Assembly (NCBI RefSeq): GCF_000276605.1
Contig: NZ_AKJX01000025.1
Location: 1 to 51,963, forward strand
Source of the DNA: Acidovorax sp. CF316
GTDB taxonomy: Bacteria; Pseudomonadota; Gammaproteobacteria; Burkholderiales; Burkholderiaceae_C
DNA length: 51,963 nucleotides
Direction of reading: 5' to 3'
The notes beneath the pieces were generated by a model. The model was not told the origin of the DNA. It was given only the letters and a program-made list of their open reading frames with translations, and searched no databases. A program made the translations under genes and the position numbers. Positions 25,861-33,857 of this stretch are shown here, piece by piece. Numbering within the stretch: the stretch's first letter is position 1; every line of letters starts with the position of its first letter.

Positions 25861-26877
25861 TCAGCCGTTGCGAAAAAGAAAGCTGTAGGCGTTCAACGCC
25901 GGCACCCCTCCCAGGTGCGCGTACAGGACACGGGAACCTTCGGGGAATTCGCCCTTGCGCACCATGTCGATCATGCCGTGCATGGACTTGCCTTCGTACA
26001 CCGGGTCGGTGAGCATGCCCTCCTGGCGTGCGCACAGGCGGATGGCCTCGAGCGTGCCCTCGCTGGGCAGGCCGTACTCGGGGCCGCCGTAGCGCGTGTC
26101 CAGCACCACGTCCTCGGCCGTGAGCTCCTGGCCCAGTTCCACCAGCTGGGCGGTGTTCTGCGCGATGCGCAGGATCTGCGCGTGCGTCTGCGCGGGCTTG
26201 GCCGAGGCATCGATGCCGATCACCTTGCGCGCCCGTCCGTCGGCCGCGAATCCCACCACCATGCCGGCCTGCGTGCTGCCCGTGACCGAGCAGACGACGA
26301 TGTAGTCGAACGCAAAGCCCAGCTCCTTTTCCTGCTGGCGCACTTCCTCGGCAAAGCCCACGAAGCCCAGGCCACCGTAGGGGTGCTCGGAACAGCCCGC
26401 GGGGATGGGGAAGGGCTTGCCGCCGGCCTTCTTCACGTCGTCCATGGCCTGCTCCCAGCTGGGGCGGATGCCGATGTCGAAGCCCGCGGCATCCAGGCGC
26501 ACGTCGGCACCCATGATGCGCGACATCTCGATGTTGCCCACGCGGTCGTACACCGCGTCGGAGTAGTTGACCCAGTTCTCCTGCACCAGCACGCACTTCA
26601 TGCCCAGGTGCGCGGCCACGGCAGCCACCTGGCGCGTCTGGTTGGACTGGATGCCGCCGATGGACACCAGCGTGTCGTAGCCGCCGGCGATCGCCTCGGG
26701 GATCAGGTACTCGAGCTTGCGCGTCTTGTTGCCGCCAAAGGCCAGGCCGCTGTTGCAATCCTCGCGCTTGGCGTACAGGTGCACCTTGCCGCCCAGGTGG
26801 GCCGACAGGCGGTTCAGGGGCGTGATCGGCGAAGGGCCGAAGGTCAGCGGGTGGCGGGCGAATTTCTGCAGGTTCAT
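25861..26877 (-). CDS. acdS: 1-aminocyclopropane-1-carboxylate (ACC) deaminase
   Basis: A 338-residue PLP enzyme that cleaves ACC, the ethylene precursor, to 2-oxobutyrate and ammonia. Plant-associated bacteria use it as a nitrogen source and to lower plant ethylene. The PLP lysine is Lys51 in [11 protein letters not shown]; Ser78 region is [13 protein letters not shown]. Glu295 (in VYEGKSMHG) and Leu322 (in [10 protein letters not shown]), the residues that separate true ACC deaminase from D-cysteine desulfhydrase, are both present. Length is exactly the family standard. Start 26877 gives the usual MNLQ N-terminus. It is divergent from its Lrp-type regulator. Confidence 0.97.
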   Translation of the reverse strand: MNLQKFARHPLTFGPSPITPLNRLSAHLGGKVHLYAKREDCNSGLAFGGNKTRKLEYLIPEAIAGGYDTLVSIGGIQSNQTRQVAAVAAHLGMKCVLVQENWVNYSDAVYDRVGNIEMSRIMGADVRLDAAGFDIGIRPSWEQAMDDVKKAGGKPFPIPAGCSEHPYGGLGFVGFAEEVRQQEKELGFAFDYIVVCSVTGSTQAGMVVGFAADGRARKVIGIDASAKPAQTHAQILRIAQNTAQLVELGQELTAEDVVLDTRYGGPEYGLPSEGTLEAIRLCARQEGMLTDPVYEGKSMHGMIDMVRKGEFPEGSRVLYAHLGGVPALNAYSFLFRNG

Positions 26878-27021
26878 GGCGGGCTCTCGTGTGCGGTGGA
26901 AGGGGGTATCACGTGCAGGAACGCTTCGTTGGCGCCTTGCCTGCAGTGCCTCCATCGTAGAAAAAGCCGTGGTTAACGTGGTTGTGAAAATGGGTGGATA
27001 TTTGGTGGTTTGGTATGCAAG

Positions 27022-27041
27022 AATGGAAATGGATTTCCATT
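27022..27041. promoter_or_regulatory. Lrp-type operator between acdS and its regulator
   Basis: AATGGAAAT (27022-27030) and ATTTCCATT (27033-27041) are perfect inverted arms separated by GG. The 20-bp dyad lies 19-38 bp upstream of the Lrp-family start codon and about 145 bp from acdS. In well-studied acdS loci an Lrp-like protein (AcdR) binds this divergent gap and activates acdS, giving way to autoregulation; the site fits that model. Confidence 0.65.
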
Positions 27042-27059
27042 GATTTCACGAAATACACC

Positions 27060-27578
27060 ATGTGCGCAACAAAAGTTCGTGGCAAGAGCGTGCCTGCCAC
27101 CGAAGGCATCACCGACGACCTGGACCGCACCGACAAGGCCATCCTGCGCCTGCTGCAGCGCGATGCCTCACTGTCCAACGTGGCCCTGGCCGAGAAGGTG
27201 CACCTGAGCCCGCCCGCCTGCCTGCGCCGCGTGGATCGGCTCAAGCGCCTGGGGCTCATCGACGGGGTGGTGGCGCTGCTCAACCCCAAGGCCGTGGGGG
27301 CTGGCATGCTGGTGATGATCGGCGTGGTGCTCGACCGCTCCACGCCCGAGTCCTTCGCGGCCTTCGAGAAGGCGGCCGTGAAGATCTCGGGCTGCATGGA
27401 ATGCCACGTGGTGACGGGCGAGTTCGACTATTTCATGCTGGTGCGCACGCGCGACAGCGACAGCTTCAACCGCCTGCACGCCGAGCAACTGATCTACCTG
27501 CCGGGCGTGCGGCAGGTGCGCTCCTTCATGGTGCTGCGCAACGTGCTGTCCACCACGGAGCTGCCGTTGGCCCTCTGA
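27060..27578 (+). CDS. acdR: Lrp/AsnC-family regulator of acdS (AcdR-like)
   Basis: A 172-residue Lrp-type regulator. After a short N-terminal tail, residues about 22-75 are the winged helix (LDRTDKAILRLLQRDASLSNVALAEKVHLSPPACLRRV split over helices) and residues 90-160 the RAM ligand domain (CHVVTGEFDYFMLVRTRD; LPGVRQVRSFMVL). Divergence from acdS and the shared operator identify it as the local regulator; AcdR in other genera activates acdS in response to ACC or leucine. Start ATG at 27060 is preferred; an earlier in-frame ATG lies within the operator region and adds a Trp-rich stretch. Confidence 0.9.
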   Translation: MCATKVRGKSVPATEGITDDLDRTDKAILRLLQRDASLSNVALAEKVHLSPPACLRRVDRLKRLGLIDGVVALLNPKAVGAGMLVMIGVVLDRSTPESFAAFEKAAVKISGCMECHVVTGEFDYFMLVRTRDSDSFNRLHAEQLIYLPGVRQVRSFMVLRNVLSTTELPLAL

Positions 27579-27593
27579 CCAACGGCCCAGGAT

Positions 27594-28769
27594 TCACGGC
27601 GTCTCGACCGCGAACGCCAGACCGGCGTTGGCCTGCAGGCGCGCGATCAGCGGTTCGCCCATGGCAGGCGCCGGGGTCCAGATGCCGCCCGGGGTGGCAG
27701 CGGCTTCCTGCAGCAGGCAGACCGCCGCCTCGGCGATCATCTTCGAGGTCGAGCCGTAGCCCGGGTCGCGGTCGCCCTTGACGCCCACGCGCAGGGTGTG
27801 TCCCTCGCCGTCCTCGCCAAGGAAGAGCACGTCGTAGGAGCCGGCCTCGCGCTCCTCGCGCGAAGGGCCTTCGCCGGGCTTCGGACCCTCCTTGGAGCCC
27901 ATGGACTTGTCGCCCGCCACCGCATTGGCGATGGCTTCGCCCTTCTCGCCAGGGCCGGTCACCAGCATCTCGTCGTAGACGAAGTCCGTGCCATAGGCGT
28001 GCTGCAGCAGGAAGTTGGAGCGGTGCACGTTGCGCGTGTTGATGGCCGCCATCACGAAGGGGGCGACCCACATGCCCAGGGCCTCGTCCTCCATGGGCTT
28101 GTGGCCCGTGGGCTGGCGTGGGCCCTCGAAGCCGGGCGTGAGCGAGAACGGGTTCTTGAGCAGTTCCAGCACCTTGGGGTCGGCCGCCGATGCGGCCATG
28201 GTGGCTTTCAGGCTGGCCGCCGTGCCGCCCGAGAAGGTGCCCTTCATCCTGCGCACACGGCCGCGCACGCGGCTGGCAGGGTGGCCGAAGCGCGCCTGCA
28301 TCTCGCGCTGCAGCATAAACACGCCCAGGTCGAACGGGATGGAGTCGAAGCCGCACGAGAACACGATGCGCGCGCCGCTGGCCTTCGCCGCAGCCTCGTG
28401 CGCATCGATCATGTGGCGCATCCAGGCGGGCTCGCCGCACAGGTCCACATAGTCCACGCCTGCGGCGGCGCAGGCGGCCACGAGCTCGTTGCCGTAGAGC
28501 TGGTAAGGCCCCACCGTGGTCAGCACCAGGCGGGTCTGCGCCATCAGGGCCTGCAGGCTCTCCATGCTGGCGCTGTCGGTCACCACCAGGGGCGTGTCGG
28601 CAGGGGCACCCAGCTCGTCGCGCACGGCGGCCAGCTTCTCGGCGCTGCGCCCGCCCATGGCCCAGCGCAGGCCGCTGCCGGCCGGGTAACGCTGCAGCAG
28701 GTACTCCACCACCAGGCGGCCGGTGAAGCCGGTGGCGCCGTGGACGACGATGTCAAAGGGTTTGGTCAT
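27594..28769 (-). CDS. Saccharopine dehydrogenase-like / trans-acting enoyl reductase family protein
   Basis: A 391-residue NAD(P)-dependent reductase. The N-terminal Rossmann motif is VVHGATGFTGRLVVEYLL (residues 7-24), with LVLTTVGPYQLYGNELVAACAAAGVDYVDLCGE following as in the saccharopine dehydrogenase/trans-enoyl reductase family, and FSCGFDSIPFDLGVFML around residue 145. Mycobacterial relatives reduce polyketide double bonds; in proteobacteria the substrate is not known. Start ATG 28769 begins just before the Rossmann strand. It converges on the Lrp-type gene, 15 bp away, with no hairpin between. Confidence 0.85.
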   Translation of the reverse strand: MTKPFDIVVHGATGFTGRLVVEYLLQRYPAGSGLRWAMGGRSAEKLAAVRDELGAPADTPLVVTDSASMESLQALMAQTRLVLTTVGPYQLYGNELVAACAAAGVDYVDLCGEPAWMRHMIDAHEAAAKASGARIVFSCGFDSIPFDLGVFMLQREMQARFGHPASRVRGRVRRMKGTFSGGTAASLKATMAASAADPKVLELLKNPFSLTPGFEGPRQPTGHKPMEDEALGMWVAPFVMAAINTRNVHRSNFLLQHAYGTDFVYDEMLVTGPGEKGEAIANAVAGDKSMGSKEGPKPGEGPSREEREAGSYDVLFLGEDGEGHTLRVGVKGDRDPGYGSTSKMIAEAAVCLLQEAAATPGGIWTPAPAMGEPLIARLQANAGLAFAVETP

Positions 28770-28866
28770 GGCGGTTCTCCAGGAGATTCGGTAGGGCGGG
28801 CAGGCCCCGCAATCGCCGGGATTGTGAAAGACCCGGGCAGCATCGGCTGTCGCCCATGCGCTTCCT

Positions 28867-29027
28867 AGTGTCCCGAGTTGGAAGTTCGTTGAAGAAAGCA
28901 ATCTGCCGAAATCGCTGCAAGGCTAGGCGCAAAGCACAGCCATGCTGGGAGCATGTCGAGCATTTGCAACGACGCATGGCGGGGATTGTCGGTAGATTGA
29001 TTCAACGAATTTCCAACTCGGGATACT
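28867..29027. repeat. MITE-like inverted-repeat element
   Basis: Terminal inverted repeats of 27 bp (28867-28893 and 29001-29027) match at 25 positions; they begin AGTGTCCCGAGTTGG and end CCAACTCGGGATACT. A second inner pair (AATCTGCCGA / TCGGTAGATT) adds to the dyad. The 161-bp element encodes no protein and is less GC-rich than its neighbours. No clear target-site duplication is seen. It looks like a non-autonomous miniature transposable element needing a transposase elsewhere. The rest of 28770-29207 shows no supportable gene; the GTGTCAAAGTGTGACC stretch near 29067 may be part of the next promoter. Confidence 0.7.
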
Positions 29028-29207
29028 GGTGGTGGCTTGCGCGCAACTGTGGGGTCGGATAAGGGTGTCAAAGTGTGACCAAGTACCGTAAAACGATACT
29101 GAAGAGCTGGCGCAATGCCACTGTGGTGGTTCAATGCGGACACCCGGCTGGCGCTTTGCGACCATTCGTTCCGTGTTCAACAACGGCCCCAGGGCCACAC
29201 CACCCGT

Positions 29208-29690
29208 ATGTCAGCATCTTCCTTCGTCGTTCAGCGTGATACCCGTGCCTGGCAGCTCCAGGTCTGGATTTCGTTCGGCATTGCCGTGTTCCTGTGCGCA
29301 GTCGGCCTGGCCTGGCTGCCCGGGGAGCAGCTGGAGCGCGCGTTCATGGTGATGGGCTATGTGTTCTGCCTCTCGGCCGCCTTCGTGCTGGCCAAGTTCG
29401 TGCGGGACAACGAAAGTGCGGGCCGCCGCGGCGCTGGCGACACCCCCATGTGGAAGCTGGTGGTGTGGGGTGGCTTTGCGGTCGCGATGGGCCTGACGGG
29501 CTGGGGCCTGTTCAGCATGGAGGTCAACCAGACCTACAAGGCCTTCCTCGGTGTGAGCTGGCTGTACCTGATCACCACCGCGTTCACGCTGGCCAAGATG
29601 CTGCGCGACCGCCATGAAGCCGACCTGGCCGAAGCCCGTCTCCAGGGCCGCCGCGAAGCGGCCCAGGCAGCGTCCGGCAGCAACGGTTGA
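29208..29690 (+). CDS. YiaA/YiaB-family inner-membrane protein
   Basis: A 160-residue inner-membrane protein made of two copies of the YiaAB two-helix unit. Repeat 1 (about residues 14-62) runs WQLQVWISFGIAVFLCAVGLAWLP to AFVLAKFVRDN; repeat 2 (about residues 79-130) runs WKLVVWGGFAVAMGLTGWGLF to AFTLAKMLRDR. The matching endings F.LAK..RD are the family hallmark. A charged C-terminal tail follows. Function unknown. It starts a group of four same-strand genes (29208-32258) that may be functionally linked. ATG 29208 is taken because the earlier open frame lacks membrane character. Confidence 0.85.
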   Translation: MSASSFVVQRDTRAWQLQVWISFGIAVFLCAVGLAWLPGEQLERAFMVMGYVFCLSAAFVLAKFVRDNESAGRRGAGDTPMWKLVVWGGFAVAMGLTGWGLFSMEVNQTYKAFLGVSWLYLITTAFTLAKMLRDRHEADLAEARLQGRREAAQAASGSNG

Positions 29691-29717
29691 GCCGCGCAGT
29701 CCTTTCCTGAATGCATT

Positions 29718-29742
29718 GCCTGGCGCCTTGTGTGCGCCAGGC
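29718..29742 (+). terminator. Perfect 9-bp hairpin between the YiaA gene and the next gene
   Basis: GCCTGGCGC pairs with GCGCCAGGC over a 7-nt loop, 28 bp after the YiaA stop and 25 bp before the next start. No T-run follows. It may be a partial terminator or attenuator that lowers read-through into the downstream genes. Confidence 0.45.
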
Positions 29743-29767
29743 GCACCCAACCCTCTGGAGTGACACC

Positions 29768-30235
29768 ATGTCGATGAACAAGACCCTGCAACGCACCCTG
29801 GCCCGCACCCTGCTGGCCGCCAGTTTCCTCGCGGCCCTGGCCAGCCTGCCGGCCCGCGCACAGAGCGAGGCCTCGGCCGCGCTGTCCCTGCTGCCCGTGG
29901 CCTCCGTCGTGGGCACGGCCTCGGTCGCCTCGACCGCTGCCGGCGCCGTCGTGGCCCTGCCCGCAGCCCTGTCGGTCGGTGGCGCCGTGCTCTCGGTGCG
30001 CGCCGTGGAGGTGTCGGCTGTCGGTACCGTGTACGTGCTCGAACGTGCCTCGGACGGCGCCCGCGTCAGCGTGGAGGTGCTGGGCCGCGGCATCGGTGCC
30101 TCGGCCCATGCCGTGGGCACGGTGGTGGTCTGCACCGTGATCGGCTCGGGCGTGGTGCTGTCGGTGGCCGGCGAGGCCCTGGCCTTCGTCCCCAATGCCA
30201 TCGGCCGGGCACTGCTGCACAACGAGCGCCTGTGA
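29768..30235 (+). CDS. Exported hypothetical protein, Val/Ala/Ser-rich
   Basis: A 155-residue protein I do not recognise. Residues 1-32 are a signal peptide (cut after ARAQ). The rest has three hydrophobic, small-residue-rich stretches (ASVVGTASVASTAAGAVVAL; GGAVLSVRAVEVSAVGTVYV; TVVVCTVIGSGVVLSVAGEALA) separated by ERASDGARVSVEVLG. These could be membrane-inserting hairpins or strands of a surface domain. An TCTGGAGTGACACC site precedes the ATG. The next gene starts almost at its stop codon, so the two are co-transcribed. Confidence 0.72.
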   Translation: MSMNKTLQRTLARTLLAASFLAALASLPARAQSEASAALSLLPVASVVGTASVASTAAGAVVALPAALSVGGAVLSVRAVEVSAVGTVYVLERASDGARVSVEVLGRGIGASAHAVGTVVVCTVIGSGVVLSVAGEALAFVPNAIGRALLHNERL

Positions 30236-30249
30236 AGAAGGCCGCAGCC

Positions 30250-31080
30250 ATGCACACCACCACCACTTTGCACCAGCCCGGCCTGCGCTGGGCCCTGGGC
30301 GCGGCGCTGCTGACCGGCGCTGCCCTGCTGCCTGCCACCCAGGCCCATGCCGGCCGCTCGTGCGAGGCGGCCAAGCCGCCTCCCGCCAAGAGCGTGGAGC
30401 GCGGCATGCAGCTGGCCGAGCGCACCTCCCAGGCGCTGGACGCGACCGGTGCCCAGGTCGTGATGCTGGGCCGCGCCGGCCAGGACCTGGGCAAGTACGG
30501 CATACGCTACTCGCACCTGGGCTGGGCCTACAAGACGCCCGAGGGCCCCTGGCGCGTGGCGCACAAGCTCAACGAGTGCGGCACCGCCGTGGGCCATGTC
30601 TACCGCCAGGGCCTGGGCGAATTCTTCCTCGACGACCTGTGGCGCTACGAGGCCGTGTGGGCCGTGCCCACGCCCGAGGTGCAACAGCGCCTGTACACGC
30701 TGCTGCAGGACAAGGGCCGCACCAAGGCCATGAACCAGCCCGCCTACAGCATGGTGAGCTACGTCTGGGGCACCAAGTACCAGCAGTCCAACCAGTGGGC
30801 GCTGGAGACCCTGGCCGCCGCCATGGAGCCGGCCACCGTCAACAGCCGCGAGCAGGCGCAGGCCTGGCTCAAGTTCAAGGGCTATGAGCCCACCACGCTC
30901 AAGATCGGGCCACTGACCCGCATGGGCGGGCGCGTGGGATCGGCCAACATCGCCTTCGACGACCACCCCAACGACAAGCGGTACTCCGACCGCATCGAGA
31001 CGGTGACCGTGGATTCGATGCTCGCCTGGCTGCAGCGCGCGCAGCTGGGTGCGGCGCCCGCCACGCTGGTTCTGAAGTGA
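30250..31080 (+). CDS. DUF2145-family exported protein
   Basis: A 276-residue secreted protein of the DUF2145 type. The signal peptide ends near QAHAG (about residue 35). Family-like segments are QVVMLGRAGQDLGKYGIRYSH, where the Ser/His pair could be catalytic, GWAYKTPEGPWRVAHKLNEC and the C-terminal FDDHPNDKRYSDRIETVTVDS. The overall pattern recalls papain/NlpC-like cysteine-less peptidases but I cannot assign activity. Start: ATG at 30250 has AAGAAGG 8 bases upstream; a GTG at 30232, overlapping the previous stop, is the alternative and adds six residues. Confidence 0.75.
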   Translation: MHTTTTLHQPGLRWALGAALLTGAALLPATQAHAGRSCEAAKPPPAKSVERGMQLAERTSQALDATGAQVVMLGRAGQDLGKYGIRYSHLGWAYKTPEGPWRVAHKLNECGTAVGHVYRQGLGEFFLDDLWRYEAVWAVPTPEVQQRLYTLLQDKGRTKAMNQPAYSMVSYVWGTKYQQSNQWALETLAAAMEPATVNSREQAQAWLKFKGYEPTTLKIGPLTRMGGRVGSANIAFDDHPNDKRYSDRIETVTVDSMLAWLQRAQLGAAPATLVLK

Positions 31081-31139
31081 CGTGACGATGCGCCTGGGCG
31101 ACCCGGTCCGGGCGCGATCGGCAACCGGGAGAACTGTCC

Positions 31140-32258
31140 ATGAGCAAATCCTTGCGACTTTCCGAGAAGTGGTTCCGCCGCGGCCTGTGGCTGGTGGCCT
31201 TCGTCTTCGCGGGTTTTCTGATCGGCCTGGGCGGCACCATCGTCGGCGACCTGCCTCAGGTGGAAAAGCGCCTGGTGGTCGAAGACTTCGTCGACAAGGC
31301 GGCCTACGACCGGGTGCGCGAGGAGGTGCGCGCCTCGCGCAAGGCCGAAGAGGATGCCGAGACCGCGCTGCAACAGGCCCAGCTGCAGCGCAGCAAGACG
31401 CGCAGCGAAAGCGCGGCCGAGCGCGAGACCTTCAACAACTGGCTGGCCACGCGCAGCGCCACCCAACGCGCTGACCAGGACCCCGAGGTCATTGCCCGCA
31501 CCCAGAAGCTCGACGTGCTCAAGCTCGCCGAGCGCAAGACCCAGCAGGCGGTCGAGGCGCAGCAGCAGGCTGCGCTCGATGCCCACCAGGCCGCCAGCGC
31601 TGCCCAGCAGCGCCAGAGCGAAATGGAGCGCGAGGGCTATGACCGCATGTCCGTCGAGCAGCGCAAGCTGGAGCTGCGCGTGTTCCTGTACCGGCTGGCG
31701 CTCACCCTGCCGCTCCTGGCCATCGCCGGCTGGCTGTTCGTCAAGAAGCGCAAGGGCACCTACTGGCCCTTCGTCTGGGGTTTCATCTTTTTCGCGCTGT
31801 TCGCCTTCTTCGTGGAGCTGGTGCCCTACCTGCCCAGCTACGGCGGCTATGTGCGCTACGTGGTGGGCATCGGCATCACGGTGCTGGTCGGGCGCTATGC
31901 CATCGTGGCGCTCAACCGCTACCTGGAGCGCCAGAAGCTGGCCGAGGCCCTGCCCGACCAGGAGCGCCGCAAGGAGCTGAGCTACGACGTGGCCCTGGCG
32001 CGCCTGGCCAAGAGCGTGTGCCCCGGCTGCGAGCGGCCGGTGGACCTGAAGAACGAGGCCATCGACTTCTGCCCGCACTGCGGCATCGGCCTGTTCGACC
32101 ACTGCGGCGTGTGCACCACGCGCAAGAGCGCCTTTGCCCGCTTCTGCCATGCCTGCGGCGCCGCAGCAGCGGGTGCGCCAGCACCCCAGGTGCTGCCGGT
32201 GATCCCGCCCACGCCACCGGTACCGCCAGGGCAGGTGGCGCCCGTCGGCGTGCCCTGA
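31140..32258 (+). CDS. Membrane protein with coiled coil and double zinc ribbon
   Basis: A 372-residue protein. One membrane helix (about residues 15-36) is followed by a long Glu/Gln/Ala-rich coiled coil (about 60-170), then a cluster of three helices (about 183-265), and a cytoplasmic C-terminus with four CxxC knuckles (CPGC, CPHC, CGVC, CHAC; about 302-345), enough for two zinc ribbons. A Pro-rich tail ends it. Function unknown; the layout suggests a membrane scaffold or sensor with an extracytoplasmic coiled coil. It follows the DUF2145 gene by 59 bp and meets the convergent cyclase gene with a 2-bp gap. Confidence 0.78.
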   Translation: MSKSLRLSEKWFRRGLWLVAFVFAGFLIGLGGTIVGDLPQVEKRLVVEDFVDKAAYDRVREEVRASRKAEEDAETALQQAQLQRSKTRSESAAERETFNNWLATRSATQRADQDPEVIARTQKLDVLKLAERKTQQAVEAQQQAALDAHQAASAAQQRQSEMEREGYDRMSVEQRKLELRVFLYRLALTLPLLAIAGWLFVKKRKGTYWPFVWGFIFFALFAFFVELVPYLPSYGGYVRYVVGIGITVLVGRYAIVALNRYLERQKLAEALPDQERRKELSYDVALARLAKSVCPGCERPVDLKNEAIDFCPHCGIGLFDHCGVCTTRKSAFARFCHACGAAAAGAPAPQVLPVIPPTPPVPPGQVAPVGVP

Positions 32259-32260
32259 TC

Positions 32261-33721
32261 TCAGGGCACCGGCGCGGGCCGGGGCTCGTACAGGTGGATG
32301 CGGTCGCGGCCCGCCGCCTTGGCTTCGTAGAGCGCGGCATCGGCATCGGACATCAGGGCCCCCAGTGAGTCTTGCGTGGACACGCCGGTGCGCACCACCA
32401 GGCCGATGCTCACGGTCGCGTGCAGGGGCGCCTGGTGCCCCTGCAAGGCGAAGGGGTGGTTGCGCACCTGCTTGCACAGGCGGCGCGCCACCGCCATGGC
32501 GTCGGCCTGGCGGATGCGCGGCAGCACCACGGCGAACTCCTCGCCGCCCAGGCGACCGAACAGGTCGCCGGGGCGCAGGGCCTCGCTGACCGTGGTGGCA
32601 AAACCATGCAGCACCTTGTCGCCCTGGGCGTGGCCATAGGTGTCGTTCACGCGCTTGAAGTGGTCCAGGTCCAGCATCAGCACCGCCACGCTGCTGCGCT
32701 CGCGTGCCAGCCGGGCCAGCAGCTTGCTGCCCTGGGCCATGAAGGCGCGGCGTGCCAACGCATCGGTCAAAAAGTCATGGCTGGCCGCGCGGTGCAGGCG
32801 GCGCATGGCCTCGACACTCGCCGCCTTGGCTGTGGCCACCGAGAGCGGGCCCAGGCCCAGCAAGGAGATCCCGACGCGCAGCGAGAACACCGCCCAGGCA
32901 TGGGTGGGCGCGAACGCCAGGTCCAGCATGCCCGCGCCGGCCGCGATCGCCAGGCCAAAGCAGGTCAGCATGGACAGCACGCTGGTGGCAAACACACCAT
33001 AAGTGAGCGCACACCACAGCAGCGCCGGAACCGGAAAGGCCAGCGCCCCGGGGCCGCCGATGGCGATCGCCGCCGCCTCGCTGGCCGCCAGTGCGAGCAG
33101 GGGCGCCGCGTACTTCCAGCGGCGCCGGGACCAGCGGCGCTTCTTGAGCGTGCGCCGTGCTTCCTGCGGGGTCGGCAGGCTCAGCATGACCGGCAGGATC
33201 AGCACGCTGTTGATCAGCTCCGTGCAGAACCACATGCCCAGCGCCGTCAGCCAGGTGGTGTTGAACAGCAGTGGCCCGGTGCCCGAACCGACCAGCGCAG
33301 CCAGCACACTGCTGGCCACGCAGATGCCGAACATCAGCACCACCGACATCTGCCGCTTGAGGAAGCGCGTGGCCACCGGCACCTGGCCGAACAGCCACCA
33401 GCCCAGCGCCACGCCGCTCAGGTTGGCCGTAGCCAGCCACAGCGTGGCCAGGGGCGCGGTGCCGGTCACCAGGTCCGCGGCCACGTAGCCCACCGCGGCG
33501 GCCGCCCAGGTGCCTGATGCGGCCAGGCGCGGGTAGCGCACCAGCAGGCCCAGCAGCAGCGCATTGGCGGGCCAGAAGGCGGCCATGAAACCCAGGGGCC
33601 GGGTCACGATGCCCAGCAGGGAGGCGGCAAAGACCAGCAGTCCGATGGCCGCACACAGGCCCCAGCCCTTCAGCGGGCCGGCGGCGGTGCCGGGGGAGGG
33701 GGGGCGAAGCAAAGACGGCAT
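32261..33721 (-). CDS. Diguanylate cyclase with MASE1 membrane sensor
   Basis: A 486-residue enzyme that makes c-di-GMP from two GTP. Residues about 15-300 form a multi-helix MASE1-type sensor (FWPANALLLGLLVRYP; WLTALGMWFCTELINSVLILP). The GGDEF domain (about 320-475) has the active motif GGEEF and, five residues before it, the inhibitory I-site RPGD, so feedback inhibition by c-di-GMP is expected. The LDLDHFKRVNDTYGH metal/GTP helix is intact. ATG 33721 was chosen because the sequence before it is basic and not membrane-like. It lies directly downstream of a second cyclase gene. Confidence 0.93.
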   Translation of the reverse strand: MPSLLRPPSPGTAAGPLKGWGLCAAIGLLVFAASLLGIVTRPLGFMAAFWPANALLLGLLVRYPRLAASGTWAAAAVGYVAADLVTGTAPLATLWLATANLSGVALGWWLFGQVPVATRFLKRQMSVVLMFGICVASSVLAALVGSGTGPLLFNTTWLTALGMWFCTELINSVLILPVMLSLPTPQEARRTLKKRRWSRRRWKYAAPLLALAASEAAAIAIGGPGALAFPVPALLWCALTYGVFATSVLSMLTCFGLAIAAGAGMLDLAFAPTHAWAVFSLRVGISLLGLGPLSVATAKAASVEAMRRLHRAASHDFLTDALARRAFMAQGSKLLARLARERSSVAVLMLDLDHFKRVNDTYGHAQGDKVLHGFATTVSEALRPGDLFGRLGGEEFAVVLPRIRQADAMAVARRLCKQVRNHPFALQGHQAPLHATVSIGLVVRTGVSTQDSLGALMSDADAALYEAKAAGRDRIHLYEPRPAPVP

Positions 33722-33857
33722 GCGTTGAAGTTCAGGGGGCGCGGGGCGATTTGGACCCACTGTAGCCGCGAAACCCCTCAGCGCCCCAGCGGGGTCTGAC
33801 CGCAGACGCAGCCGGCAACGGTGGAAAATTGTGTCCGGGCGGCATTTTTCCAGGCAC

